From contig NZ_CP074436.1 of NCBI RefSeq assembly GCF_016858305.2, positions 826,001-890,000 of the forward strand: a DNA stretch of 64,000 nucleotides. The letters are read 5' to 3'. The notes beneath the pieces were generated by a model, which saw only the letters and a program-made list of their open reading frames with translations, was not told the DNA's origin and did no database searches. A program made the position numbers and the translations under genes. This stretch comes from Polaribacter sp. Q13 (GTDB taxonomy: Bacteria > Bacteroidota > Bacteroidia > Flavobacteriales > Flavobacteriaceae). This document shows positions 53,664 to 61,587 of the stretch, piece after piece. Within the stretch, counting starts at the first letter, position 1. Each line of letters opens with the position of its first letter.

Positions 53664-54667
53664 TACTCTATAACCTTTAACAATAATTTTCCGTTTTTCT
53701 CTCCCGTAAATAATCTATTATACGTTTCTTGAAAATTCTCAATGCCTTCGTAAATATCTTCTCGCGACTTTAGCTTACCTTCTTGCATCCAAATTGCCAT
53801 CTGACTTGCTGCTTTACCAAAATCTTTAGCATAATCCATAACAACCATTCCTTTCATTGTAGAACGCGTAACCAATAAAGATAGGTAATTACTTGGGCCA
53901 GTAACTTTTGCTTTGTTGTTGTACTGTGAAATTGCTCCGCAAAGCACCACAGTTGCGTTCATGCGTAACTTACTTAAAGCTGCGTCTAAAATTTTACCAC
54001 CAACATTGTCAAAATAAACATCCACTCCTCTAGGGCATTTCTGCTTTAATGCGGTGTAAATATTTTCTGTTTTATAATCTATAGCAGCATCAAAACCCAA
54101 CTCATCTATAATATAATCGCATTTTTCTTTTCCACCTGCAATACCAATGACTCTGCACCCCTTAATTTTTGCAATCTGACCAACAATACTACCAACAGCA
54201 CCTGCAGCGCCTGAAACCAATACAATATCTCCTTCTTTTATCTTTGCTACTTCTAAAATTCCGAAATAAGCAGTCATTCCAGGCATACCCAAAGTACCGA
54301 GAAAAGTTGGCATTGGAGCCACTTTTTCATCTACTTTAAAGCAACCTTTTCCATCTGAAACAATATATTGCTGCACGCCACCCCAACCAGAAACACAGTC
54401 GCCTATTTGAAAATTAGGATTGTTTTTGTTTTTAATTACCTTACCAATAGAACCTGCCCGCATAACACTATCTATAGCAACAGGCGGAATATAAGATTTG
54501 GTATCATTCATCCAACCACGCATTGCAGGATCTAAAGAAATGTAATGTTGCTGTATTAAAATTTCTCCTTCTTCTAGCTCAGGAACTGGGTTTTCCTCGA
54601 ATTGCCAAGTGTTTTTATCTGGAGTTCCTTTTGGACGATTTTTTAAGGTGATTTGTTTATTGTTCAT
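53663..54667 (-). CDS. NADP-dependent MDR reductase (CurA/leukotriene B4 dehydrogenase type)
   Basis: A 334-residue zinc-independent MDR enzyme of the alkenal/one oxidoreductase branch: LDPAMRGWM in the N-terminal domain and SGAAGAVGSIVGQIAK in the Rossmann domain. Family members reduce enones such as curcumin or 2-alkenals with NADPH. A minus-strand TATATTTG box (complement of 54713-54720) is the likely promoter element. Different branch from the MDR enzymes at 4623 and 13348. Confidence 0.92.
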   Translation of the reverse strand: MNNKQITLKNRPKGTPDKNTWQFEENPVPELEEGEILIQQHYISLDPAMRGWMNDTKSYIPPVAIDSVMRAGSIGKVIKNKNNPNFQIGDCVSGWGGVQQYIVSDGKGCFKVDEKVAPMPTFLGTLGMPGMTAYFGILEVAKIKEGDIVLVSGAAGAVGSIVGQIAKIKGCRVIGIAGGKEKCDYIIDELGFDAAIDYKTENIYTALKQKCPRGVDVYFDNVGGKILDAALSKLRMNATVVLCGAISQYNNKAKVTGPSNYLSLLVTRSTMKGMVVMDYAKDFGKAASQMAIWMQEGKLKSREDIYEGIENFQETYNRLFTGEKNGKLLLKVIE

Positions 54668-54720
54668 TAGTAGTCGTTTAAGTTCTAAAAATAGTATTTT
54701 TTAATAATTCAACAAATATA

Positions 54721-55020
54721 GAAATGTTAAAATTTTAAGGTCTACTAATAATTTGTGTTAGAATACCAAATAAATAAAAGTGGCAGATTCGGATTGTTTA
54801 TTGCGGAAATAAATAAAGTCCTTGTAGCCTTGTGAAAACGCAAGATACATCTCTTAAAAGTCTAAATAGCCATCACTCCATTCTTCTATGACCACGTACC
54901 CTAAAAGTTTTAAATTCCAGCAAAATTATTATCTCTTGAACTTTTCTCCAATTCACTTTTTATATAAACCTCTAAAATATTATGACATCAATAATGTTAT
55001 TGATAAAAATACAGAATCCA
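54721..55020. other. Gap without recognised gene
   Basis: About 300 bp between the reductase promoter and the Lrp terminator. I see no ORF of note, no clear hairpin and no match to the repeats found elsewhere in the window. Confidence 0.5.
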
Positions 55021-55021
55021 T

Positions 55022-55056
55022 AAAAAAATCCTTATCATATTATTGATAAGGATTTT
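55022..55056 (-). terminator. Intrinsic terminator of the Lrp gene
   Basis: A 13-bp perfect stem, AAAATCCTTATCA (55025-55037) with TGATAAGGATTTT (55044-55056), followed on the minus strand by a T-run. It lies 22 bp beyond the lrp-like stop. Confidence 0.85.
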
Positions 55057-55078
55057 ATATAGTATAAAAAAAAGAAGC

Positions 55079-55558
55079 TTACAATTGTTGAAAAATTTCG
55101 TGCATCATTCTCTTTTTATCATTGATGCTTTCTTCTAAAGCAATCATTGTTTCTGTTCTATTTACTCCAGGAACATCGTCTATTCTATAAATAATATCCT
55201 TTGCATCATTAGTACCTTTAGCTCTAACTTTACAGAAAATATTGTATTTGCCAGCAGTAACATACGCTACTGTTACATTGGGTATCTTTCTTAAATCTTC
55301 AATAACATTCTGAGTCATAGATGTTTTTTCTAGATATATACCTACATGTGCTATAAAAGAATAGCCCATTTTTTCATAATTTAAGGTAAGTGTAGACCCT
55401 TGAATAATACCTTCGTCTTCCATTTTTTTAACACGTACGTGAATTGTACCTGCAGACACTAATAACTGTTTAGCAATATCTGTAAAAGGGGTTCTTGCGT
55501 TTTCAATTAACACATCTAATATTTGATGATCAATTTCGTCTAATATAAATTTTTTCAT
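55079..55558 (-). CDS. Lrp/AsnC-family regulator
   Basis: A 159-residue Lrp/AsnC protein: N-terminal HTH (DHQILDVLIENARTPFTDIA; SAGTIHVRVKKMEDEGII) and a C-terminal RAM domain (about 75-150). It probably responds to amino acids. A minus-strand TAAATTTG box (complement of 55586-55593) precedes it. Next to it is a divergently unrelated but co-directional M14 peptidase. Confidence 0.92.
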   Translation of the reverse strand: MKKFILDEIDHQILDVLIENARTPFTDIAKQLLVSAGTIHVRVKKMEDEGIIQGSTLTLNYEKMGYSFIAHVGIYLEKTSMTQNVIEDLRKIPNVTVAYVTAGKYNIFCKVRAKGTNDAKDIIYRIDDVPGVNRTETMIALEESINDKKRMMHEIFQQL

Positions 55559-55634
55559 TTTTTACGTATTATTCAAATTACTATGCAAATTTATGAATTT
55601 AATTTAATTTAACTAGCACAAAACTGACAAATAC

Positions 55635-56693
55635 TTAAACAATTTTATCTTCGAAAACGATTTCGGAGTGCCCAATCTTGAATTTTAAACTATTTTCATC
55701 TACTTTGTTTAATTTTGAAACAAATTTCCCGTCTATAATTTTATCTACATATTGATAAGCAATATCATTTTTAGAGTCTGCATATCGATGAATGATATCA
55801 TAGAAAATTTTATCGTTATTCGGAATATTAAAATAATCTTCATACGCTATAAAGGTTGCAGAATTAGCAATGTGATGCAATCCTTGTAATATAGAAAAGA
55901 ATGTATATTTTCTTGTTTCCTCCCTGTCATAATCATCAGGATAATGTCCTGATTCTATTAAAATAGTATTATGTCCTAGCTTCTGAAAGTTATCTCCCGT
56001 TGCTGTTGGGTAAAACTCATCTGTATATCTACCAACAAAATTAGGAATCACGTTTTGCAGCATCGTATTCATACTTACTATAACATCCATTGTTGCTATT
56101 CTACCTTCTGTAAGACCTCTCGTAATTTCTTCGGATGGTGCTAAAAAAGAAATCGTTGCTGGGTTTTTAGTACCTTCTACACTAAAAATAGTTCTTTGGT
56201 CATGTAAATTGAAGCAAAACTGAGGATTGAATTGCTCTAAAACACTGCGTAAAAGCTTACTTTCTTTTGCTTTTCTATTAACAGCATCTCTATTTAAATC
56301 TACTTCGTTTGCATTCACTCTTGTATAAGCTTGTGCGCCATCAGGATTTAACATTGGTATAAAAACCAAGGTACATTCTTCTAATATTTTAGTAAAAATA
56401 CTTTCTGACGAATTTAAAATACAATTAAAAAGGTCGAATAATGCTCTTGTACCTGTACTTTCATTTCCGTGCATTTGAGACCATAATAATATTTTCTTGG
56501 CACCATTTCCAATTTTTAATTGATGAATAGGTCTGTTTTCTTCGGAAGAACCAATTTGAGAAACTTCAAACTTAGAAACATATTTAGAAAATAGATTCTC
56601 AATGTCTTTATAGGTAATCCATTTTCCATGCAGAGTACTTTCTTTTTGCTGGGCGTAAATATTTTCTAAAAAATTGATTGGTAAAGTATTCAT
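55635..56693 (-). CDS. M14-family zinc carboxypeptidase
   Basis: A roughly 352-residue metallocarboxypeptidase with zinc ligands in SQMHGNES (His-x-x-Glu) and FNLHDQRTIF, and an essential late Glu likely in ILIESGHYPD. The ATG at 56693 is preferred: the longer TTG start at 56717 falls inside the minus-strand -7 box TATTTTTG (complement of 56715-56722). No signal peptide, so it probably trims cytoplasmic peptides. Confidence 0.88.
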   Translation of the reverse strand: MNTLPINFLENIYAQQKESTLHGKWITYKDIENLFSKYVSKFEVSQIGSSEENRPIHQLKIGNGAKKILLWSQMHGNESTGTRALFDLFNCILNSSESIFTKILEECTLVFIPMLNPDGAQAYTRVNANEVDLNRDAVNRKAKESKLLRSVLEQFNPQFCFNLHDQRTIFSVEGTKNPATISFLAPSEEITRGLTEGRIATMDVIVSMNTMLQNVIPNFVGRYTDEFYPTATGDNFQKLGHNTILIESGHYPDDYDREETRKYTFFSILQGLHHIANSATFIAYEDYFNIPNNDKIFYDIIHRYADSKNDIAYQYVDKIIDGKFVSKLNKVDENSLKFKIGHSEIVFEDKIV

Positions 56694-56771
56694 ATTCGAT
56701 GATGTATTTTTTTTCAAAAATAAAGAATTTTTGAAACCTAACGATCATTTATAATTAATCATCTTAATATT

Positions 56772-56809
56772 AAAAAAGTGATTTTTAATTTAATAAATCA
56801 CTCTTTTTT
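56772..56809 (-). terminator. Hairpin with A/T flanks upstream of the M14 gene
   Basis: AGTGATTT (56777-56784) pairs with AAATCACT (56795-56802), flanked by A6 on the left and T7 on the right, which makes a bidirectional terminator shape. No annotated gene ends here, so it could terminate an unannotated short transcript or act as an attenuator before the M14 gene. Confidence 0.55.
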
Positions 56810-56849
56810 AAAGGTGTTTTATTTGAATAATTTTCTCCTATACTCTTAT

Positions 56850-56957
56850 TTACAATTGTTACTAATTTACAAGTTACAATTGTAAATCAACAAAATGTTA
56901 CAATTGTAAAGTGTGGTTTGGGTTACAAATGTTACTGTTGTAAATTGTAACCTGTAA
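56850..56957. promoter_or_regulatory. Phased array of TTACAATTGTAA palindromes
   Basis: TTACAATTGTTA (56850-56861), TTACAATTGTAA (56874-56885) and TTACAATTGTAA (56898-56909) start exactly 24 bp apart. Weaker units follow at 56923 (TTACAAATGTTA) and about 56946 (right half TGTAA). A related TTACAATGTTA is at 57094. Regular spacing on one helix face suggests cooperative binding by a dimeric repressor, most simply the XRE protein encoded at 57159. Confidence 0.8.
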
Positions 56958-57108
56958 ACTAGTGAATGGTTGTCACAGCTCACTTAAACCTTATAAGAGT
57001 TCTTTATGCTTTATTTTTAATTTACTTAATTTAAGTTAATTACATAACTCACTTAAAGTTTTAGTTTAACCATATATTCTGTCTTGTAATTATTTACAAT
57101 GTTATACT

Positions 57109-57138
57109 TTGTTACTACTCTTAGATTGTATACATTTG
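57109..57138 (+). promoter_or_regulatory. Promoter of the XRE regulator
   Basis: TTG at 57109-57111, a 19-bp spacer and TACATTTG at 57131-57138, 20 bp before the ATG at 57159. It matches the Bacteroidetes consensus well. A TTACAATGTTA half-palindrome (57094-57104) abuts its -33 element. Confidence 0.7.
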
Positions 57139-57158
57139 TATAAAGCAATACTTTTACA

Positions 57159-57533
57159 ATGGTAAACATATCTGAATTTACTACTCGATTAAAAAAGGTG
57201 ATGGAATTTCATCAATTATCTGCCTCTATGTTTGCAGATAAAATAGGTGTACAACGTTCTAGTATTTCTCATATACTCTCTGGAAGAAACAAACCTAGTT
57301 TAGATTTTATTCTAAAAGTAACAACAGAATTTAATGACGTAGACATGTATTGGTTGTTAAATGGAAAAGGTAGTTTTCCTAAAAATGTAGAAACTAAAAC
57401 TGAAACAAGATCAACTTCTGCCGGTACTCCAACTTTACTTAATGACACTTCTTCTTCTGAAGCAGTCGGAAAAAAAATACAACGTATTGTCGTTTTTTAT
57501 TCTGATGGAACTTTTGAAGAATATCAGAAATAA
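57159..57533 (+). CDS. XRE-family helix-turn-helix regulator
   Basis: A 124-residue protein: an HTH_3 domain at about residues 5-62 (SASMFADKIGVQRSSISHIL) followed by a Thr/Ser-rich linker and a short C-terminal strand (IVVFYSDGTFEEYQ). It resembles phage-repressor-like regulators conserved in flavobacteria. It may bind the TTACAATTGTAA array upstream. A HipA-like kinase gene follows 162 nt later, which recalls HipB-HipA order but is not proof of a pair. Confidence 0.88.
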   Translation: MVNISEFTTRLKKVMEFHQLSASMFADKIGVQRSSISHILSGRNKPSLDFILKVTTEFNDVDMYWLLNGKGSFPKNVETKTETRSTSAGTPTLLNDTSSSEAVGKKIQRIVVFYSDGTFEEYQK

Positions 57534-57587
57534 TTAGAAATTAGAAACAAAAAAATATCTGTAGATTTTAATATGCAAATAAAGTTC

Positions 57588-57604
57588 TCGACTGCGCTCG
57601 AACG
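57588..57604. repeat. Short palindromic repeat before the HipA-like gene
   Basis: CTCGACTGCGCTCGA with arms TCGA/TCGA lies in the 162-bp gap. It is related to the palindrome inserted in hsdM at 21412. A weak TATAATTTAG near 57679-57688 could be the promoter of the kinase gene. Confidence 0.45.
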
Positions 57605-57695
57605 GACATCCCTGTAATTTGTCGAAAATTTAAGTGATAAATTAAATTAACAGAAAAACATTAAATAACATCTTAAATAGTATAATTTAGTATTT

Positions 57696-58475
57696 ATGAA
57701 TACAATTGATATTAGAACTGTAAATGTTGTTCAATATTTACAGCCCTTACGAGAAGGTGGTTCTTTACCTGCAATCGTAAAAGCAGATGATGGTTTTTTA
57801 TATGTGCTTAAGTTTAGAGGTGCAGGTCAAGGTAAAAAAGCATTGATCTCAGAATTTATTGGAGGAGAACTCGCAAGAGCAATTGGCTTACATGTACCCG
57901 AGTTGGTTTTTATGAATCTAGACGACTCTTTTAGCAAAACCGAACCCGATGAGGAAATTCAGGATTTATTAAAATTTAGCGTCGGTTTAAATTTAGGACT
58001 CCATTTTTTATCTAGCGCCATTACCTACGACCCTTTGGTTTCTAAGGTAGATGCAATCACAGCTTCTAAAGTGGTTATTTTAGATAGTTTGATTAGTAAT
58101 ATTGATAGAACTGCTAAAAACACCAATCTACTAAACTGGAATAATGAACTTTGGATTATTGATAATGGAGCTAGTTTCTATTTTCATCATAATTGGGAAA
58201 CTTGGGAAAATCACTTAACAAGAACTTTCCCTTTAATAAAAGACCATGTACTTTTGCCTAAAGCGACTCATTTACAAGAAGCTTCCTCAGAAATAAAAGA
58301 ACGAATCAATGCAGATGTAATCAAAGAAATTATTGCGAACATTCCGGAAGACTGGTTATTGAATGAAGGAGATGTTTTAAATCCAAACGAAATAAGAGCT
58401 GCATATACTCAATTTTTAAATGCAAAACTTTCTATGATTGACGAATTAGTTAAAGAAGCCGAAAATGCAAGATAA
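57696..58475 (+). CDS. HipA-like kinase (HipA_2 family)
   Basis: A 259-residue protein with a HipA-type kinase fold. Visible residues: Lys39 (VLKFRG, ATP binding), Asp137 and Asn142 (SNIDRTAKNTN, catalytic loop) and Asp156 (IIDNGAS, metal binding). It lacks the large N-subdomain of classical HipA. Overlaps DUF3037 by 11 nt, a pairing seen in other genomes. Kinase activity and target are unknown. Confidence 0.83.
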   Translation: MNTIDIRTVNVVQYLQPLREGGSLPAIVKADDGFLYVLKFRGAGQGKKALISEFIGGELARAIGLHVPELVFMNLDDSFSKTEPDEEIQDLLKFSVGLNLGLHFLSSAITYDPLVSKVDAITASKVVILDSLISNIDRTAKNTNLLNWNNELWIIDNGASFYFHHNWETWENHLTRTFPLIKDHVLLPKATHLQEASSEIKERINADVIKEIIANIPEDWLLNEGDVLNPNEIRAAYTQFLNAKLSMIDELVKEAENAR

Positions 58476-58848
58476 AGTTACCTTTGAATACGCTATTATT
58501 AGATTGGTGCCAAAAGTAGAACGTGAAGAATTCTTTAATGTAGGTGTAATTTTATTCTCTAAACGTAAAAAGTTTTTAGATATCAAATATCATATCAATG
58601 CAGACAAGCTAAAAGCAATGGCGCCAGAATTAGAACTAGAAACTCTTAATAACTATTTAAATGCATGGAAATTAATTTGCGACGGAAAATCTGCTGGTGG
58701 TAAAATAGGAGCATTTGAAATATCAGATCGATTTAGATGGTTGGCAGCTTGCAGAAGCACTATAATACAGAGTTCTAAAACGCATCCGGGTTTGTGCGAA
58801 AATCCGGCAACTACCATAAATGATATTTTTGACAAATATGTTTTATAA
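58465..58848 (+). CDS. DUF3037 protein
   Basis: A 127-residue DUF3037 protein (FEYAIIRLVPKVEREEFFNVGVIL is the family N-terminus, shown here beyond the key part EFFNVGVIL). The 11-nt overlap with the HipA-like kinase implies coupled translation and a joint function, perhaps as a cognate partner or substrate. No activity known. Confidence 0.85.
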   Translation: MQDKVTFEYAIIRLVPKVEREEFFNVGVILFSKRKKFLDIKYHINADKLKAMAPELELETLNNYLNAWKLICDGKSAGGKIGAFEISDRFRWLAACRSTIIQSSKTHPGLCENPATTINDIFDKYVL

Positions 58849-58896
58849 AAAATAAAGAAAAAGATAACAAACAGGAAAATTAATAATAAAAACTAG

Positions 58897-59727
58897 ATGG
58901 AATTAGTAAAGAAAATTTTAGACTTTGAACTTCTTAGTCTTGAAGAATATAGCTTAAAAGTAAGTACTTTATGTATGGTGCTTTTAATAATACTTTTCAC
59001 AAAAATGGTTTTATGGTTATTAAAGAAATCTATGTTTAGACATAAAAACGTAGAAGAATTTAACGAAAGAAATACCTATTCTTTATTTCAAATTATAAAA
59101 TATGTAATTTGGGTGATCGCTTTCGGATTAATCTTAGAAACGCTGGGCATTAAAGTTACTATATTAATTGCTGGTTCTGCAGCATTATTGGTAGGAGTTG
59201 GTCTTGGTTTGCAACAAACTTTTAATGATATTATTTCTGGGATTATTTTACTTTCGGAAAGATCGATTAGAATTTCTGATGTTTTAGAAATAGATGGAGA
59301 TATTGTAAAAATACAAGAGATTGGTTTACGTACCTCTAAAGGATTGAATACAGATGATATTTCTATTATAATTCCTAACTCTTTAATCACCACAAATAAA
59401 GTGATTAACTGGAGCCATCAAACACATTTAAACCGTTTTAGAATAGATATTGGGGTGTCTTATGAAAGTGATGTAGAATTTGTAATTAAAATTCTAGAAG
59501 AAAGTGCCAGAGAACATTTAGAGGTAGATGCTAAAAAAACCATAGAAGCTAGATTGGTGAGTTTTGGAGATTCTTCTTTAAATTTTCAAGTGTTATTTTA
59601 TAGCAGTACTATCTTTGGTTCCGACAGAATGAAAAGTGATATCCGTAGAGTTATGAGACGTAAATTCATTGAACATAACATTAATATTCCTTTTCCACAA
59701 ATGGATGTACACATGAAATCTAATTAA
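58897..59727 (+). CDS. MscS-family mechanosensitive channel
   Basis: A 276-residue small-conductance mechanosensitive channel: three membrane helices (about 22-42, 65-85 and 90-115), the pore-lining Gly/Ala-rich AGSAALLVGVGLGLQQTF, and the cytoplasmic beta domain (about 130-270). It opens on hypo-osmotic shock in the inner membrane. Confidence 0.93.
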   Translation: MELVKKILDFELLSLEEYSLKVSTLCMVLLIILFTKMVLWLLKKSMFRHKNVEEFNERNTYSLFQIIKYVIWVIAFGLILETLGIKVTILIAGSAALLVGVGLGLQQTFNDIISGIILLSERSIRISDVLEIDGDIVKIQEIGLRTSKGLNTDDISIIIPNSLITTNKVINWSHQTHLNRFRIDIGVSYESDVEFVIKILEESAREHLEVDAKKTIEARLVSFGDSSLNFQVLFYSSTIFGSDRMKSDIRRVMRRKFIEHNINIPFPQMDVHMKSN

Positions 59728-59881
59728 ATAAAAGGAAGTTAGAACGGAATATCTTTAACATAAAAAACGATACCAAAAGTTTGATAAAAAAGTACTATAT
59801 TTTTAATAAAAAGAAGCTTTTAAGTTAAACCTTTATTGTAATTTTATGTCTACATAATAGACTTTAAAATCTTATATCGTC

Positions 59882-60397
59882 ATGTCAAAAAGAAAAAATA
59901 CAGTTTCATTACAAGTTAGAATTATTCACAGATATTTAGGTTATTTTTTAGCAGGAATCATGTTTGTGTATGCGTTAAGCGGAATTATTATGATTTTTAG
60001 AGATACAGATTTCTTAAAAACAGAAGTAATTACTGAGAAAAAATTAGCGCCAAACTTAACTGCTAGAGACCTAGCTCCTATCTTTAAAAAAGGAGCAAAA
60101 GTAATAAAGCAAGAAGGAGCTGTATTATACCTAAGAAACGGAAATTACAACCAAACTACAGGTCTTGCCAATATTAAAAAAATGCAATTACCATTTGTGC
60201 TAGATAAAATGGAAAAATTACACAAAGCAAATACCAATAGTCCGCTTTACTTTCTAAATATCTTTTTTGGAGTCGCTTTATTGTTCTTTGTTTTTTCTGC
60301 TTTTTGGATGTACACACCCAAAATGCCTGTTTTTAAAAAAGGAATGTATTTTGCAGCTGGTGGAATTGTACTAACTATTATTCTATTGTTTGTTTAA
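59882..60397 (+). CDS. PepSY-TM-like small membrane protein
   Basis: A 171-residue protein with an N-terminal membrane helix (about 17-37; HRYLGYFLAGIMFVYALSG resembles the start of PepSY-TM proteins), a periplasmic loop and two C-terminal helices (about 120-142 and 150-170). Probably inner membrane. Not part of the iron locus at 28 kb. Function unknown. Confidence 0.75.
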   Translation: MSKRKNTVSLQVRIIHRYLGYFLAGIMFVYALSGIIMIFRDTDFLKTEVITEKKLAPNLTARDLAPIFKKGAKVIKQEGAVLYLRNGNYNQTTGLANIKKMQLPFVLDKMEKLHKANTNSPLYFLNIFFGVALLFFVFSAFWMYTPKMPVFKKGMYFAAGGIVLTIILLFV

Positions 60398-60417
60398 AAC
60401 AAATTGGCATAAATTAA

Positions 60418-60467
60418 TTTTATTGGTTTTATTACTGAATTTAATTCGGCAATAAAACCAATAAAAA
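60418..60467. terminator. Strong bidirectional terminator
   Basis: TTTTATTGGTTTTATT and AATAAAACCAATAAAA form a long perfect outer stem with a second inner pairing (CTGAATT/AATTCGG). It separates the convergent PepSY-like and HxlR genes and has T-runs in both directions. Confidence 0.9.
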
Positions 60468-60494
60468 TTACCAGCATTTAAAAATAGATCGATT

Positions 60495-60809
60495 TTATTG
60501 ATTCAAAGTATCTTCCAACCCCCATTCGTCTAAACTTCTTAAAATCACTTCTAAAGACTGGCCTCTTTTTGTTAATTTATATTCCACCTTTGGAGGAACA
60601 ACAGGATATACTTTTCTAGAAATAAGTCCGTCTTTTTCTAATTCTCTAACAGTCTGTGTAAACATTTTGTTAGAAATACCTGCAATATGTTTTTGCAGTA
60701 CTCCAGAACGTAAACCACCTTCTAATAAATGAAATAAAACTAAAGGCTTCCATTTTGTACCTATTAAATTCATGGTATAATTTAACGGACATGTATTTTT
60801 TTCTATCAA
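60495..60809 (-). CDS. HxlR-family transcriptional regulator
   Basis: A 104-residue winged-helix HxlR protein (CPLNYTMNLIGTKWKPLVLF; Cys7 at the usual redox-sensing position). It is divergent from the VOC/glyoxalase-like gene and probably controls it, as HxlR regulators often do for detoxification genes. Confidence 0.9.
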   Translation of the reverse strand: MIEKNTCPLNYTMNLIGTKWKPLVLFHLLEGGLRSGVLQKHIAGISNKMFTQTVRELEKDGLISRKVYPVVPPKVEYKLTKRGQSLEVILRSLDEWGLEDTLNQ

Positions 60810-60861
60810 AATGATATATTTATTATATTGATAATCATTATTTTACTCGTTTTGGTAACTA

Positions 60862-60912
60862 TACTACTTTTAGGTAAGTTATTGCTTATAAGGCAAATAT
60901 AAATTAATTTTG
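60862..60912 (+). promoter_or_regulatory. VOC gene promoter with possible HxlR site
   Basis: TTG (60882-60884), 20 bp, TAATTTTG (60905-60912). The -33 lies in GTTATTGC, and the region just upstream (ACTATACTAC, TTTTAGGTAAGTTAT) resembles the cluster 1 and 2 promoters, and contains TAACT/AGTTA inverted ends. A TTG start at 60910 would fall in this -7 box, so the ATG at 60931 is used. Confidence 0.6.
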
Positions 60913-60930
60913 CAACTTAAATTAATTATT

Positions 60931-61443
60931 ATGAATACAAAACAAGAGTATCCTAAGTCATTTTCACATATTGGTCTTACGGTTCCTAATATTAAAGAGG
61001 CAGTAAAATTTTATTCGGAAGTAATGGGTTGGTATATTATTATGGAGCCATCTACGGTTAAAAAAGAAAAAAAAACTGCCATTGGCATGATGTGTATTGA
61101 TGTTTTTGGTGAAGATTGGACCGAATTTGAAATTGCGCATTTGTCTACTTCAGACGGAATTGGGGTAGAATTATTTTCTTTTCCACAAGGCATAAAAGAA
61201 GCACCAGAATTTAGTCCTTTTAATACAGGGCTTTTTCATTTTTGTATTCAAGATCCAAATACTGAAGAATTGGTAGATAAAATTGTGGCTTACGGCGGTA
61301 AACAAAGAATGCCAATTAGAGAATATTACCCAAAAGACAAACCTTTTAAAATGTGTTATGTAGAAGATCCTTTCGGTATTGTCTTTGAAGTTTACACACA
61401 TAGTTATGAGTTAACGTATTCCTCTGGAGCGTACGCAAAATAA
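60931..61443 (+). CDS. VOC-family (glyoxalase/lactoylglutathione lyase-like) protein
   Basis: A 170-residue vicinal-oxygen-chelate protein: FSHIGLTVPNIKEAVKFYSE (first half) and FHFCIQDPN with C-terminal VEDPFGIVFEVYTHSYE (second half) supply the metal ligands His and Glu. Probably a cytoplasmic lyase or dioxygenase-like detoxification enzyme. Controlled, by context, by the divergent HxlR regulator. Confidence 0.87.
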   Translation: MNTKQEYPKSFSHIGLTVPNIKEAVKFYSEVMGWYIIMEPSTVKKEKKTAIGMMCIDVFGEDWTEFEIAHLSTSDGIGVELFSFPQGIKEAPEFSPFNTGLFHFCIQDPNTEELVDKIVAYGGKQRMPIREYYPKDKPFKMCYVEDPFGIVFEVYTHSYELTYSSGAYAK

Positions 61444-61449
61444 AAATAA

Positions 61450-61568
61450 ACTTGTCATTGCGAGGCACGAAGTAATCTATTTATTACATACGAGATTGCC
61501 ACAGTTTACAAAAAAGTAAAACTTCGCAATGACAAATTAAAAAGATGTATTAGAAAACTCGCAATGAT
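61450..61568. repeat. Long inverted repeat of the hsdS-junction family
   Basis: TTGTCATTGCGAGG (about 61452-61465) pairs with CTTCGCAATGACAA (about 61522-61535), and inside are AATCT and AGATTGCC. A further right-arm copy, CTCGCAATGA, is near 61559. The element lies between convergent genes and may also stop transcription. Confidence 0.75.
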
Positions 61569-61587
61569 GTTTATAAAATAACAGCTT

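Noticed and set aside
60910..60930. TTG start for the VOC protein
   Set aside because: It lies inside the -7 promoter box TAATTTTG; ATG at 60931 follows at a normal distance.
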